From NCBI GenBank assembly GCA_021272165.1, contig JAJSLK010000083.1, positions 1 to 64,000 on the forward strand: a stretch of DNA of 64,000 bases, read 5' to 3'. The position numbers and the translations under genes were made by a program. Below the pieces are notes generated by a model that ran no database searches, was not told the DNA's origin, and saw nothing but the letters and a program-made list of their open reading frames with translations. This DNA is from Methylacidiphilales bacterium. GTDB taxonomy: Bacteria; Verrucomicrobiota; Verrucomicrobiia; Methylacidiphilales; UBA1321. Positions 52,217 through 60,705 of this stretch are shown here, one piece after another (position 1 is the first letter of the stretch; every line of letters begins with the position of its first letter).

Positions 52217-52277
52217 GGGAATTATGGGCGAAGAGCGAAACCAATCAAGAGAGATGGAAGCGGGTCGTGCTCCAGTC

Positions 52278-53585
52278 CTAATCAAAGTCCTCCACCCGCA
52301 GATGAACCGGCGGGGCTTTCACCGCGCTGATCTGTGAGATTTCGCGCACGGCGGCCTGGAGCTGGGATTCCGGCGCATCGTGAAGCATCAAAACCAGCGG
52401 CGTTGTTTCGCCCGCATGAGCCTCGGGCTGGATGACCGACGAAATGCCGATCTGGCGGGTGGCCAGAACCCGCGCGACCTCGGCCAGGACGCCGGGGCGG
52501 TCGAGCACCAGCAACCGCAGGTAGTAGCGTGAGACGATCTCGTCCATCGATTTGAGCCGGGACTGGAGCGATTCATGGCCGACGTTGCGGGCCTTTTGTT
52601 CCTGCGGGAAATGGGCCGCGATCTGGGCGAGATCGCTGATGACCGCGCTGGCGGTCGGGTCGCCGCCCGCGCCGCGTCCGTAGTAGAGCGTATCGCCGAC
52701 GACATCGCCGCGCACCAGCACGGCGTTGAAAACGCCGCTGACGGAGGCGAGGACATGCGATTCCGGAACCAACGTGGGATGGACGCGCACCTCCACGGCG
52801 CTCTCCTTGTCGGTCTTGATAATCGCGAGAAGCTTCAGGCCGTAGCCGAGCTTGCGGGCATAGAGGATGTCCTGTTTTTCGACGGTGCGGATGCCTTCGG
52901 TGTGGAGTTTTTCCGGCGGGATCCAGAAGCCGTAGGCCAGCGCCGCCAGCACCGCCGCCTTGTGGGCGGTGTCGTGGCCGTCGACATCGAGGCTTTCGTC
53001 GGCCTCGGCGTAGCCCTCCCGTTTCGCCTCGGCGAGCGCTTCCTTGAACTCGAGCCCGGCCTCATTCATGCGGGTCAGGATGTAATTGCAGGTGCCGTTG
53101 ATGATGCCGTGGATCGAGATAATACGGTTGGCGACAAGCCCCTCGCGCAGGGCGCGGATGATCGGGATGCCGCCCGCGACGCTCGCCTCGAAAAGGAGAT
53201 GGCGCTGGTGTTTTTGGGCCGTGGCGAAAAGTTCCGCCCCGCGCTCCGCCAGCAGCGCCTTGTTGGCGGTGACGACGTGCTTGCCGCTTTGCAGCGCTTC
53301 CTTGATCAGTTCGAAGGCCTGCTTCGTGCCGCCAATCAATTCGATGATGACATCGAGATCGGAATTGGCGGTGAGCTTGCGCCAGTCGTCGGCGACGATT
53401 TTTTCCGGCACGCCGAGTTCCCTGGCGCGATCCATTCGCTTGTCGGCGACCTGCACGACGCGAATTTCGGCGCCGATCCGCTGCTTGATCAAATCGCTTT
53501 GGGTGGCGAGTCGATGCCAGACGCCGCCTCCCACGGTGCCAAGGCCAGCCAGGCCGACGCGAAGAATGGAATGAGATGAGTTCAC
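52278..53585 (-). CDS. hom: Homoserine dehydrogenase
   Basis: Hom reduces aspartate semialdehyde to homoserine. The 435-residue protein has the NAD(P)-binding pattern [55 protein letters not shown] and the catalytic lysine region [23 protein letters not shown]-terminal ACT domain (about 350-430: [29 protein letters not shown]) points to threonine feedback. It precedes thrC by 61 bases. Confidence 0.96.
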   Translation of the reverse strand: MNSSHSILRVGLAGLGTVGGGVWHRLATQSDLIKQRIGAEIRVVQVADKRMDRARELGVPEKIVADDWRKLTANSDLDVIIELIGGTKQAFELIKEALQSGKHVVTANKALLAERGAELFATAQKHQRHLLFEASVAGGIPIIRALREGLVANRIISIHGIINGTCNYILTRMNEAGLEFKEALAEAKREGYAEADESLDVDGHDTAHKAAVLAALAYGFWIPPEKLHTEGIRTVEKQDILYARKLGYGLKLLAIIKTDKESAVEVRVHPTLVPESHVLASVSGVFNAVLVRGDVVGDTLYYGRGAGGDPTASAVISDLAQIAAHFPQEQKARNVGHESLQSRLKSMDEIVSRYYLRLLVLDRPGVLAEVARVLATRQIGISSVIQPEAHAGETTPLVLMLHDAPESQLQAAVREISQISAVKAPPVHLRVEDFD

Positions 53586-53671
53586 AGGAAACGCAAGGCT
53601 ACCAGAAGAATTACGGAATTAAAATGGAAGAAAGCCTTCTCAAAACCGTTTACCGGGAATAGTTATTCCTG

Positions 53672-54025
53672 ATGCACGCACATACCGAAGGTTTCCTGGC
53701 CCCTTTCCTGGGTCCCTACATTCCCTGGCTTTATTGGCGTTCGCTCTGGTGGACTGTGCTGGGTTTTGCCGGCGGCTTTACCTTCAGTGGCCGTTTTGTC
53801 CTGCAATGGATTCATTCTGAAAAAGCTCGAAAAGTCGTCGTGCCGACCATCTTCTGGCACCTCAGCTTTTGGGGCAGTGTGTTGAATACGATCTACTTTC
53901 TTCACCTCGATGCCGCCCCGGCCATTTTCGCGAACTGCTTCCTGCCGTTTCTCTATGGTCGCAACCTCTACCTGCTCTATCGGCACCGGCCGATCGTCAG
54001 CGCGGAGGATGCCACTGGGAATTAG
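53672..54025 (+). CDS. LABN-domain membrane protein (lipid-A-disaccharide synthase N-terminal type)
   Basis: The 117-residue protein has three membrane segments and the LABN pattern: WWTVLGFAGGFTFSGRFVLQWIHSEKARKVVVPTIFWHLSFWGSVLNTIYFLHLD (in segments), then FLPFLYGRNLYLLYRHR. These small proteins resemble the PQ-loop-like N-terminal extension found near lipid-A or glycan-transfer genes. No lipid-A gene adjoins it here. It runs convergent with the gene at 54022, overlapping it by 4 bases. Confidence 0.85.
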   Translation: MHAHTEGFLAPFLGPYIPWLYWRSLWWTVLGFAGGFTFSGRFVLQWIHSEKARKVVVPTIFWHLSFWGSVLNTIYFLHLDAAPAIFANCFLPFLYGRNLYLLYRHRPIVSAEDATGN

Positions 54026-54705
54026 TTATTCACCACGCCAGGGCTGTTCGGATCGGTCTTGTGCTCCTCGACGCTGATGACGACGTCGTTGGCGAATCCG
54101 ACGATGATCTGGCCGATGGGAACCTTAACGTAATAGGTCTGGATTACGGGCCGGCCCCATGCGTCGAAGGCGTAGCTGTACTGCGGCTCCTCGCGGTAAG
54201 TGGTGTAAATCCAGGTGAGCGATGAGCCGCTGGCGTCCGACCGCGAGGAAGTCTGCTCCGGCTTGCCGACGGACTGACGGACTTCATCCGATGTCATCCC
54301 CTGGATCACGCTTTTATTGGCGATGGCTGCGGCCACGGCGTCGCGATGAACCTGGTTTTTCTTCGCCAAGGCGAAAAGGCCGGGATCGATTCCGCTCGGC
54401 AGGTCCTCGGGACGGATCCAGCCGTTGATCGTGTTATTCCGGTAGGTCGCCTTGACAAGATAGCCCTCGGGCGCCATCCCGAGCAGCTCCATTTTTTGGC
54501 CGGGATAGAGCGCGGCCAGCGTGGTCTGGAAATCTCGATTCAGGTAAATCGTGGTCGTGGTGTGGACCGGGGCAATGATTTTGTCGGGCAGGTTGCCGTC
54601 GAAATAGAGAACGCCCTGTTCGCGCAATTCGGGCGCGATCTGCGCCGGGGCGGAGGACATGGCCAGGAGCAAAACGCAACTCCACACGAAGAAGGTTTGC
54701 TTCAC
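54022..54705 (-). CDS. Exported protein with SH3-like and SmpA/BamE-like parts
   Basis: The 227-residue protein has a signal peptide (KQTFFVWSCVLLLAMSSAPAQ). The N-terminal half has an SH3-like layout (TTTTIYLNRDFQTTLAALYPGQKMELLGMAPEGYLVKATYRNNTINGWIRPEDL, read in parts). The C-terminal half contains IQGMTSDEVRQSVGKPEQTS and GSSLTWIYTTYREEPQYSYAFD, which is the SmpA/OmlA (BamE-like) pattern of small exported lipoproteins. Function is uncertain; a role in envelope assembly is inferred. Confidence 0.75.
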   Translation of the reverse strand: MKQTFFVWSCVLLLAMSSAPAQIAPELREQGVLYFDGNLPDKIIAPVHTTTTIYLNRDFQTTLAALYPGQKMELLGMAPEGYLVKATYRNNTINGWIRPEDLPSGIDPGLFALAKKNQVHRDAVAAAIANKSVIQGMTSDEVRQSVGKPEQTSSRSDASGSSLTWIYTTYREEPQYSYAFDAWGRPVIQTYYVKVPIGQIIVGFANDVVISVEEHKTDPNSPGVVNN

Positions 54706-54773
54706 AGTAAAAGCTTAGCACCAATTAAGGGCCATGGCGAGAGGCTGACAGATAGGGGTATCATTTCAGAGGT

Positions 54774-54795
54774 CTGTCATCCTGAGCTTGTCGAG
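54774..54795 (-). repeat. Short dispersed repeat, copy C
   Basis: CTGTCATCCTGAGCTTGTCGAG is the reverse complement of the repeat at 743-764 with only one or two differences. It lies between a secreted protein gene and an esterase pseudogene. Confidence 0.75.
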
Positions 54796-54875
54796 AGATC
54801 AGCCGCCGACTGATCTTCTATTATAACCAAAACAACTCCCTGACCTTGGTGTCCTCCGTGCGAACCCGCCGTCCC

Positions 54876-55303
54876 TTACGGCATCGGGTGCTTTAGGAAA
54901 AAATCCCAAATCCGGTCCGTCGCATGGAACGGATCCAGTGTTGGTCCGCAAATCGCCTGTGGCAAGGGTTCCACCGATCCCGGGCAGTGGTGGCCGTTCC
55001 CGTCAGGTAGTAGACGGGCAGTGGCCGCGCCAGCAACTCGGCTTTCGTAAAACTCTGCGACGACACCGGCGCGATGGCCGCGATCCGATCCGAAAAATGG
55101 CCTCCCAGCGTGAACGTCATCCCCGCGCCGTTGGAAAATCCCGTCACGTAAACGCGGTGCGAATCGATTGGCAACGTCGCTTCCAATTGATTCAGGTCGG
55201 TCACCGTCGGCATCGACTCGGCGCCCAGCGCCGCCCGGACTATCCCGGGAACCAGCAGCGAAAGCAAGAGAAGCACGATAATGACGAAACGATGCATCAT
55301 CAC
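54876..55303 (-). pseudogene. Remnant of an exported PHB-depolymerase-like (LpqC) esterase
   Basis: The frame opens with a signal peptide (MHRFVIIVLLLLSLLVPGIVRA). It then jumps directly to the middle of a feruloyl-esterase/PHB-depolymerase-type domain: IDSHRVYVTGFSNGAGMTFTLG with the nucleophile motif G-F-S-N-G, then ISPVSSQS-like RIAAIAPVSSQS. About 80-100 residues expected before this are missing. After PVYYLTGT the frame is lost. Continuing in another frame gives DPFHATDRIWDFFLKHPMP and a stop at 54876, which matches the usual C-terminus. Both an internal deletion and a frameshift mark it as a pseudogene. Confidence 0.75.
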
Positions 55304-55342
55304 CTCAGACGTCTTCTTCCGGCCTAAAGTTACTTCCGACTA

Positions 55343-56425
55343 TTATGTTTCCCGGTCGATCCAGGTGACAAGTTCCGCCAGAACGGGCCGTCCGTCGTGA
55401 TGCCAGGTGAGGGGAGGAAACTGCATCTTTCCTGCGGCACAAAATCGCGTCACGCCCAGGTCCAGAAATGTCTTCTCGCTGGCCGCGTTCATCTTTCCCG
55501 CCACGCCCACCGTAGAAATCTTTCCCGCCACGGATGCCAATGCCCTCTTCAGTCCCGCGGGCGAGGCCTGCCGCAGATAAATTATCCCATGCAGCGCCGA
55601 CGGGCGGAACGCCGATTTCGGATCGTGAATCACCGTCCAGCCCAGGTGCTTCGTCGGCGGCAACCAGACACGATGCCCCAATCCATGTGCCACGTCCCGC
55701 GCCTCGGTGATCCGCGCCGCGACCGTTATGGGCCGCGCCGGTTTCCGCTTCATCTTCCGCCACGCGGTCTCCAGCGCCCGCGCCAGCTTCCCGCCGATCT
55801 CCGAGATTCTTGCGCCCGGCGGCGCGTAAATCGCCTGTGGCGACAAGCATCCAAGTTGGTCATACGTCAGCACATCGACCGCGCAAGCCCGCGCTTCCTT
55901 CGACCCAAATCGTTCCGGCTCCGCCAGCCAAAGCAGGCTCAACGCGTGACCATGCGCGATGAATTTCTGCGCCGGTACCGTCTGCGCGCGAAGACTCGCC
56001 ATCGTCGCGTCGGAGCCGAACGCAATCACCACCTCGGCCCGCCGGAGCAAAGCCGGATCAAGCTCCCGCTCCGTCTTCACCAGCTTCCGCAACGGCGCGG
56101 GCAGTCCGCGAATAAAATCGAGAATCTCCCGTCGCGTCGACAAATCATCCCGGTCTCCCGGCAGCTTCAGCACGTTCATCGCGCCCAGGAGAAGCCCATG
56201 CCCCAGGCTCATCTGCGCCGAAACCGCCAGGTTCCCCGCGCAAATATGATAAACCAGCCCCGGAGCTCGCACCTGGCTCCACGTCAAGGAACCCGGCCGC
56301 CGAAACCACTTGTCCAATGCGTCCACCTGCCCGAGCTGCTCCTCCAACAGACGCAGCAATTCCCGCCGGGGAAAAAGCCGTGGATACGCGCGGGAAAGAA
56401 GGTTGAGTCGCTGGCGAGTGGTCAA
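55343..56425 (-). CDS. LuxC-type acyl-CoA reductase
   Basis: LuxC proteins reduce activated fatty acids to aldehydes with NADPH. The 360-residue protein (TTG start at 56425) has GLVYHICAGNLAVSAQMSLGHGLLLGAMNVLKLPG, VVIAFGSDATMASLRAQTV and the catalytic cysteine in DVLTYDQLGCLSPQAIYAP. A LuxE-type protein is encoded two genes away, so the pair could make a long-chain aldehyde from a fatty acid. The start is uncertain: no ATG exists except one at 56560, deep in the upstream gene. No luciferase is in the window. Confidence 0.83.
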   Translation of the reverse strand: MTTRQRLNLLSRAYPRLFPRRELLRLLEEQLGQVDALDKWFRRPGSLTWSQVRAPGLVYHICAGNLAVSAQMSLGHGLLLGAMNVLKLPGDRDDLSTRREILDFIRGLPAPLRKLVKTERELDPALLRRAEVVIAFGSDATMASLRAQTVPAQKFIAHGHALSLLWLAEPERFGSKEARACAVDVLTYDQLGCLSPQAIYAPPGARISEIGGKLARALETAWRKMKRKPARPITVAARITEARDVAHGLGHRVWLPPTKHLGWTVIHDPKSAFRPSALHGIIYLRQASPAGLKRALASVAGKISTVGVAGKMNAASEKTFLDLGVTRFCAAGKMQFPPLTWHHDGRPVLAELVTWIDRET

Positions 56426-56454
56426 CGGACTCAGCTTGGCAGAAGGAGGAAAAT

Positions 56455-57228
56455 TTACAAATTGTCCTTCGCCTTTTGGCTCGTCGCCTCGTAACGCTGC
56501 TCCAGCAACTTCTTCAACTCGGCGGTTTTCTCCGCCTCGTATTTCTTCCACTTCACCCAATCGAACAGTTCCACCTTGCCCTGGCCCGGGGCATCGATTG
56601 CCCTCGCGTCAAAAACTTCCGCGCCCGGGAAGACCAGCGTCACTTGAATATGCGATCCCGTCCAGGTCTGCACGGGGAATGTCGTCGGATCGCTGGGGCC
56701 GTACTTGTCCCGGAACGCCTGGTTGGCCACATAAAGGTCGCCCTTTTTGGCCTTGAGCGCGATCTGGAAGTCGATCAACTCACCCTTCTGAAACGTCAGC
56801 ACCATCCCCTTGACCGGCACGCCGCCCCAGGTCATCCCCTTCACGTTTGTGACCAGATAATTATCGCCGTAGGGGCAAACTCTCAGCAGCACGCCCTTCG
56901 CCTTTGGATCGACAATCTGCAATGCCGTCACCGAGTAGTCGGTCACCTTCGCGCCGAACTTGTAAGGCCCCACTCCTTTAATCGAATCGACCGACTCTGT
57001 TTTGGGCCCATCCGTTTTTGTGGGCATAGTTGCCTTCGGCGCGGCCGTGGGGGAACTGGAAGCCGCGCCCGGCTTGGCATGGGATGTGGACGAATTCGCC
57101 TTCGCCGGAGCTGACGCCAACGGGGGATCGTCCGGCTGCTCATGGAATTGAGGCCCCACCACCGCCTTCGCTGCTGTCGTGGCACCCCAAAGGGCTATCG
57201 ACACGAGAAGTAATTGGGAGGTTTTCAC
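56455..57228 (-). CDS. Exported protein of unknown function between luxC- and luxE-like genes
   Basis: The 257-residue protein has a signal peptide (KTSQLLLVSIALWGATTAAKA). A low-complexity serine/alanine/proline stretch follows to about 80. The C-terminal domain contains GVGPYKFGAKVTDYSVTALQIVD, TFQKGELIDFQIALKAKKGDLYVANQAFRDKYG and VTLVFPGAEVFDARA. The fold looks like a small beta-rich exported domain; no family recognised. Its position between the two acyl-reductase genes on the same strand suggests shared transcription but not shared function. Confidence 0.75.
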   Translation of the reverse strand: MKTSQLLLVSIALWGATTAAKAVVGPQFHEQPDDPPLASAPAKANSSTSHAKPGAASSSPTAAPKATMPTKTDGPKTESVDSIKGVGPYKFGAKVTDYSVTALQIVDPKAKGVLLRVCPYGDNYLVTNVKGMTWGGVPVKGMVLTFQKGELIDFQIALKAKKGDLYVANQAFRDKYGPSDPTTFPVQTWTGSHIQVTLVFPGAEVFDARAIDAPGQGKVELFDWVKWKKYEAEKTAELKKLLEQRYEATSQKAKDNL

Positions 57229-57313
57229 TACTTTTATTTATACGCCATCAGGATGATACACTATTTGTGAGAAATGAGTAAATAGTACCAGTTTTTTAAG
57301 TGCTTTTACCTTC

Positions 57314-58375
57314 TCATTTCACCGATAAGAGATCCTCGATTCCCAGCGAACATCCCCGCGGCTCCGTCCGCGCCATTCGGCCCAACAACCGGAATCCGTC
57401 CGCTTTCCGCTCCGCCAGATCAAGCGTTTGCACCGCCAGCACCGAATCGACGTTCGCCAGGTCGATCCAGCGAACTATTCCCCGACGATCCGGCGGAACT
57501 TCTTTCCCGCTTACCGGATCGCAAATCAGCACGCGCGCCCACGGCGGCGTCTGGTGCCGTCCGCCAACTCCCCGCGCATACGCCTGGCTCGACAGCTCGG
57601 TCATGCCGTACTCATTCCAGATCGCGTCCCGGCCCACGGCAAATGTCCGGCTCAACTCCGCGTAAAGCTCGATTTGTGAAATCTCCCGGCTCCGCCCCTT
57701 GAATCCCCCCGTCTCCAGCAGCCAGCTTCCCGGCGGCAGGGCCAGCGGCAAATCGGCCCAGGCATCGAGTAGATGCACAAAACTGTAGGCCGTCCCGCAA
57801 ATCGCCACGGCCTGACCCTTTTTGACCTGTTCAGCCAGAACTCCGCGCAGGCGCGGCAGATCAAATTTTCCCCGCTTGATCCAGAAACGGTTTCCGCTTT
57901 GTTTGGCTGCTTTCGGCCAGAAACCAAACATCGCGCTCAACGACGATCTCGGTGCTTCGGCCGGCGATGGCGTCAGAAAATGGAATTGAACGTGCCGCTG
58001 GAACAGCCCCGCCCGCCGCGCTCCTTCTACTGAGACATCCCGATAAATATCCGGGAAAAGCAGATGCTGCCGCCCCGGCTCGCCTGTGGTCGTCCCGCTT
58101 GTTTCATAAATCGCCCCCGGCCTGGCCGAGCTGTGGGCGAAAAGCTTTTCGCGTTTGAAGAGCTGTTGCGGTCCCGCCGGAATCTCCCGCCACGAGCCGA
58201 GGTTTTTCGGCGTGACACTGTGCGCCTCGCAAATCCGCCGATAGGCCGGCATGCGCGCGAATTGCCACGCAAACAGCTCCCGCGTGAGTCTTTCCCATTT
58301 CGCCTCGTCGATGGGCGCAAGCAGTTGCGCACGCCACGCGCGGCGACCGGCCGGACTGGCGAAATCAAAGGGCAT
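57314..58375 (-). CDS. LuxE-type acyl-protein synthetase
   Basis: LuxE activates fatty acids with ATP and passes them to LuxC. The 353-residue protein shows the ANL/LuxE pattern: LFAHSSARPGAIYETSGTTTGEPGRQHL with the P-loop-like TSGTTTG, AICGTAYSFVHLLDAW, LLETGGFKGRSREIS, WNEYGMTELSSQAYARGV and GIVRWIDLANVDSVLAVQTLDLA. The start ATG (MPFDFASPAG) is clear. Together with the LuxC-like gene it forms a plausible fatty acid reductase in a bacterium with no sign of luminescence, perhaps for fatty alcohols, waxes or ether-lipid precursors. Confidence 0.83.
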   Translation of the reverse strand: MPFDFASPAGRRAWRAQLLAPIDEAKWERLTRELFAWQFARMPAYRRICEAHSVTPKNLGSWREIPAGPQQLFKREKLFAHSSARPGAIYETSGTTTGEPGRQHLLFPDIYRDVSVEGARRAGLFQRHVQFHFLTPSPAEAPRSSLSAMFGFWPKAAKQSGNRFWIKRGKFDLPRLRGVLAEQVKKGQAVAICGTAYSFVHLLDAWADLPLALPPGSWLLETGGFKGRSREISQIELYAELSRTFAVGRDAIWNEYGMTELSSQAYARGVGGRHQTPPWARVLICDPVSGKEVPPDRRGIVRWIDLANVDSVLAVQTLDLAERKADGFRLLGRMARTEPRGCSLGIEDLLSVK

Positions 58376-58433
58376 GCCTTTCAGTACAGGCCAAGGGACC
58401 CTCCGGCAAGTCCGCCCTAAATATTCCTTTGAG

Positions 58434-58551
58434 ACTATCTAAAAAGTAGGCGTGGGCCACGCCGATCGGAGTTTTGCCTTCTGGCCAGGAGCTGAGAGAG
58501 AAGCATAGCCATCGCTACGTGACGAACGAGCGACACCGCCAGAAGGCAAAA
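58434..58551. repeat. Palindromic repeat element, single unit related to 38065-38308
   Basis: TTTTGCCTTCTGGC (58472-58485) and GCCAGAAGGCAAAA (58538-58551) are a perfect 14-bp inverted pair with a 52-base loop. Upstream, ACTATCTAAAAAGTAG (58434-58449) followed by a GGGCC core matches the end of the larger element. AGCATAGCC at 58502-58510 matches the reverse of GGCTATGCT at 38228. The whole lies in the 224-base gap between the luxE-like gene and xseA. Confidence 0.75.
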
Positions 58552-58599
58552 GAATTTCGGCCTCGAAGGGGTGACGGATGTTTAAAGGAATGGCTGCCT

Positions 58600-60021
58600 T
58601 TAGGATGAGGGCTTACGCCGGGACGAGGCGGCCTTCTTCTCTTTTTTCGGAGCGGGCGCGGTCGGATGAAGGGCGTCGAGAAGCGTCTTGTCCGGATGAA
58701 TGCCGGTGATGCCCGCATCGACAGCGCCCTTGCTCAGGACGATCTGCACCGGCTGATTCGGGACGGTCTTTTTCGCTTTGGAAATTGGGCGGCCTTTTTC
58801 GTCGAGGACGAGGGCGTAACCACGATCGAGCGTGGCCTGAGGTCCCAGCGTGCGCAGCCGGGCAACGAGATGGACGAGGTGGGCGCGGTGCTGGACGAGT
58901 TTCCGCGCGGGATGATGGGGTGTGAGACGGGCTTTCAGGAGAGCGAGTTCCTGCCGCCGTTGCTGGATGACGTCATGGGCGGAGGAGATGAGAGACTCGC
59001 GGAGGTCGTCGAGGCGCTGAACCCATTGGCGGACGACGCGGCGCGGTTCGCGGAGAGCGTAGCTGGACGCAAGGGCGGCGAGATGTCGCCGGCGACTGGC
59101 GAGATCGTGGCGGACGGTGCGGTCGAGACTAAGGCGGAGCCCGGCGAGGGTGTCGTGCCATTCGGCCCAGTCGCGGGTAAGGAGCTCGGCGGCGGCGCTC
59201 GGCGTGGGGGCGCGGAGATCGGCAACGAAGTCGGCAATGGTAAAGTCGGTTTCGTGGCCGACAGCGGAGATGGTGGGCATGCGGCAGGCGGCGAGCGCAC
59301 GCGCCACGGGTTCTTCGTTAAAGGCCCAAAGGTCCTCGAGGCTGCCGCCGCCACGGGCGACGACGAGAAGGTCGATATTTTCTTCTGCGCTGAAGGTGGC
59401 GATGGCCGCGGCGATTTCCTGCGCGGCGCCAACGCCCTGGACGCGGACGTCGCGGATGCGGATGCGGATGCCCGGGGCGCGCCGCTGGAGGACCTGGAGG
59501 ATGTCGTGGAGGACGGCGCCCTGGAGCGAGGTGACGACGCCGATGACCTCGGGGAAAACGGGGAGGGGGCGTTTGCGCTCGAGGGCGAAGAGGCCCTCGG
59601 CCTGGAGCTTCCGTTTGAGTTCCTCGAAGCGTTGCTGGAGACCGCCCTGGCCGCGCGGGCGGACTTCGGAGACGACGAGCTGGTACTGGCCGCGGGCCTC
59701 GTAGACGGTCATGGCGCCGCGGGCCAGGAGAGCCATGCCGTCCTCGAGGGCGAAGCCGATGCGGCGGGCCTCGGGCCGGAACATGACGGCGGCGAGAGTG
59801 GCGGCTTCGTCCTTGAGGGTGAAATAAAGATGCCCGGAGCCGGGGGCGCGGAAGTTGGAGATTTCGCCCGTGACCCAGACATCACCGATGCCGGTTTCGA
59901 TGAGCTCGCGAAGGGCAGCGGTGAGGCTGGTGACGGAAATCGGGTTCTGCGCGGAGAGGCCGGGAGTCTCGACCTTGAGGCCGAGGCTCAATTCGCCGGG
60001 GTCATCGCGTTTGGCGGGCAT
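58600..60021 (-). CDS. xseA: Exodeoxyribonuclease VII large subunit
   Basis: XseA and XseB form the single-strand nuclease ExoVII. The 473-residue protein has an OB-fold start (ISVTSLTAALRELIETGIGDVWVTGEISNFRAPGSGHLYFTLKDE in parts), the catalytic-domain block GVVTSLQGAVLHDILQVLQRRAPGIRIRIRDVRVQG, VARGGGSLEDLWAFNEEPVARALAACRMPTISAVGHETDFTIADFVADLRAPTPSAAAELL (in parts) and a helical tail. Length is normal. xseB is not visible nearby. The last 25 residues are a basic tail (APKKEKKAASSRRK). Confidence 0.96.
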   Translation of the reverse strand: MPAKRDDPGELSLGLKVETPGLSAQNPISVTSLTAALRELIETGIGDVWVTGEISNFRAPGSGHLYFTLKDEAATLAAVMFRPEARRIGFALEDGMALLARGAMTVYEARGQYQLVVSEVRPRGQGGLQQRFEELKRKLQAEGLFALERKRPLPVFPEVIGVVTSLQGAVLHDILQVLQRRAPGIRIRIRDVRVQGVGAAQEIAAAIATFSAEENIDLLVVARGGGSLEDLWAFNEEPVARALAACRMPTISAVGHETDFTIADFVADLRAPTPSAAAELLTRDWAEWHDTLAGLRLSLDRTVRHDLASRRRHLAALASSYALREPRRVVRQWVQRLDDLRESLISSAHDVIQQRRQELALLKARLTPHHPARKLVQHRAHLVHLVARLRTLGPQATLDRGYALVLDEKGRPISKAKKTVPNQPVQIVLSKGAVDAGITGIHPDKTLLDALHPTAPAPKKEKKAASSRRKPSS

Positions 60022-60088
60022 AAGATGAAGTTAAGGGCGGTTTTAAGAGAGTTTCAACTGCCCGATAACCTGGCTTGCTTTCGCCGCC

Positions 60089-60127
60089 AAAAAAAACGCC
60101 GGTCCAGAACGAGGTTCCAGACCGGCG
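60089..60127 (-). terminator. Rho-independent terminator of the RRM gene
   Basis: On the minus strand CGCCGGTCTGGAAC and GTTCTGGACCGGCG form a 14-bp stem with two G-U pairs and a 3-base loop, followed by eight T residues (60089-60096). Confidence 0.9.
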
Positions 60128-60146
60128 CAAATACTTGCCTTACGGC

Positions 60147-60479
60147 TTAGTAGCGGCGACGCGAGTTGCCACCACCACCACCACCCGAGGAGCGTCCGCC
60201 CCCGGAAGAAGAGAAGTCCCGGCGAGGACCACGCGGCTCCATCGGACGGGCTTCATTGACCGTCAGGTCGCGGCCGTCATGGTTTTGGCCATTCAGGGCG
60301 TCGATGGCCCGCTGGCCTTCTTCGCTTGAGCTCATGGTGACGAAGCCGAAGCCGCGCGAGCGCTGGGTGTCGCGATCGAGCATCAGAACCGCATCGGACA
60401 CGGTGCCGTGCGGGGCGAAAAGCTCGCGAAGGTCTTGTTCAGTGATTTGGAAGGAAAGATTTCCCACGTATAATTTCAT
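60147..60479 (-). CDS. RRM RNA-binding protein with glycine-rich tail
   Basis: The 110-residue protein is one RRM: RNP2 is LYVGNLSF at residues 3-10 and RNP1 is RGFGFVTM near 42. A tail GGGRSSGGGGGGNSRRRY follows. Such glycine-rich RRM proteins in cyanobacteria and other bacteria are often cold-induced RNA chaperones. The ATG at 60479 starts exactly at the domain; longer forms read into the leader. An AT-rich leader with a 5-bp hairpin precedes it and a strong terminator follows. It appears monocistronic. Confidence 0.94.
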   Translation of the reverse strand: MKLYVGNLSFQITEQDLRELFAPHGTVSDAVLMLDRDTQRSRGFGFVTMSSSEEGQRAIDALNGQNHDGRDLTVNEARPMEPRGPRRDFSSSGGGRSSGGGGGGNSRRRY

Positions 60480-60498
60480 ATTTTTTTCTATTCTATTT

Positions 60499-60512
60499 GA
60501 GGTTGCGACCTC
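60499..60512 (-). promoter_or_regulatory. Small hairpin in the RRM gene leader
   Basis: On the minus strand GAGGT, CGCA, ACCTC forms a 5-bp stem with a 4-base loop, 20 bases before the start codon. The bases after it are nearly all A and T. No Shine-Dalgarno site is present. Confidence 0.35.
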
Positions 60513-60705
60513 ACAGCCAACGAATGAAGTGCGTGCGTATGCATGCATTAAGTTACCTTTGGAAGCGAACAGAACAGAACGGAAGCCTGAGCTGAGACAC
60601 TACTACTTGGCTTCAGTGGGAAGCGATGTGATCGATTACGGGGCAAGATGGCATGCCTCTGGACACATGTAAAGGAATATCGCTCAGGCTCCGGCCGGGC
60701 GAAAA

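Noticed and set aside
52575-53579. Long open frame antisense to hom
   Set aside because: hom has full domain content with an ACT domain; the antisense frame is compositional.
58666-60150. A 494-codon open frame antisense to xseA
   Set aside because: xseA on the other strand has clear motifs; this frame is low-complexity acidic sequence without any recognisable domain.
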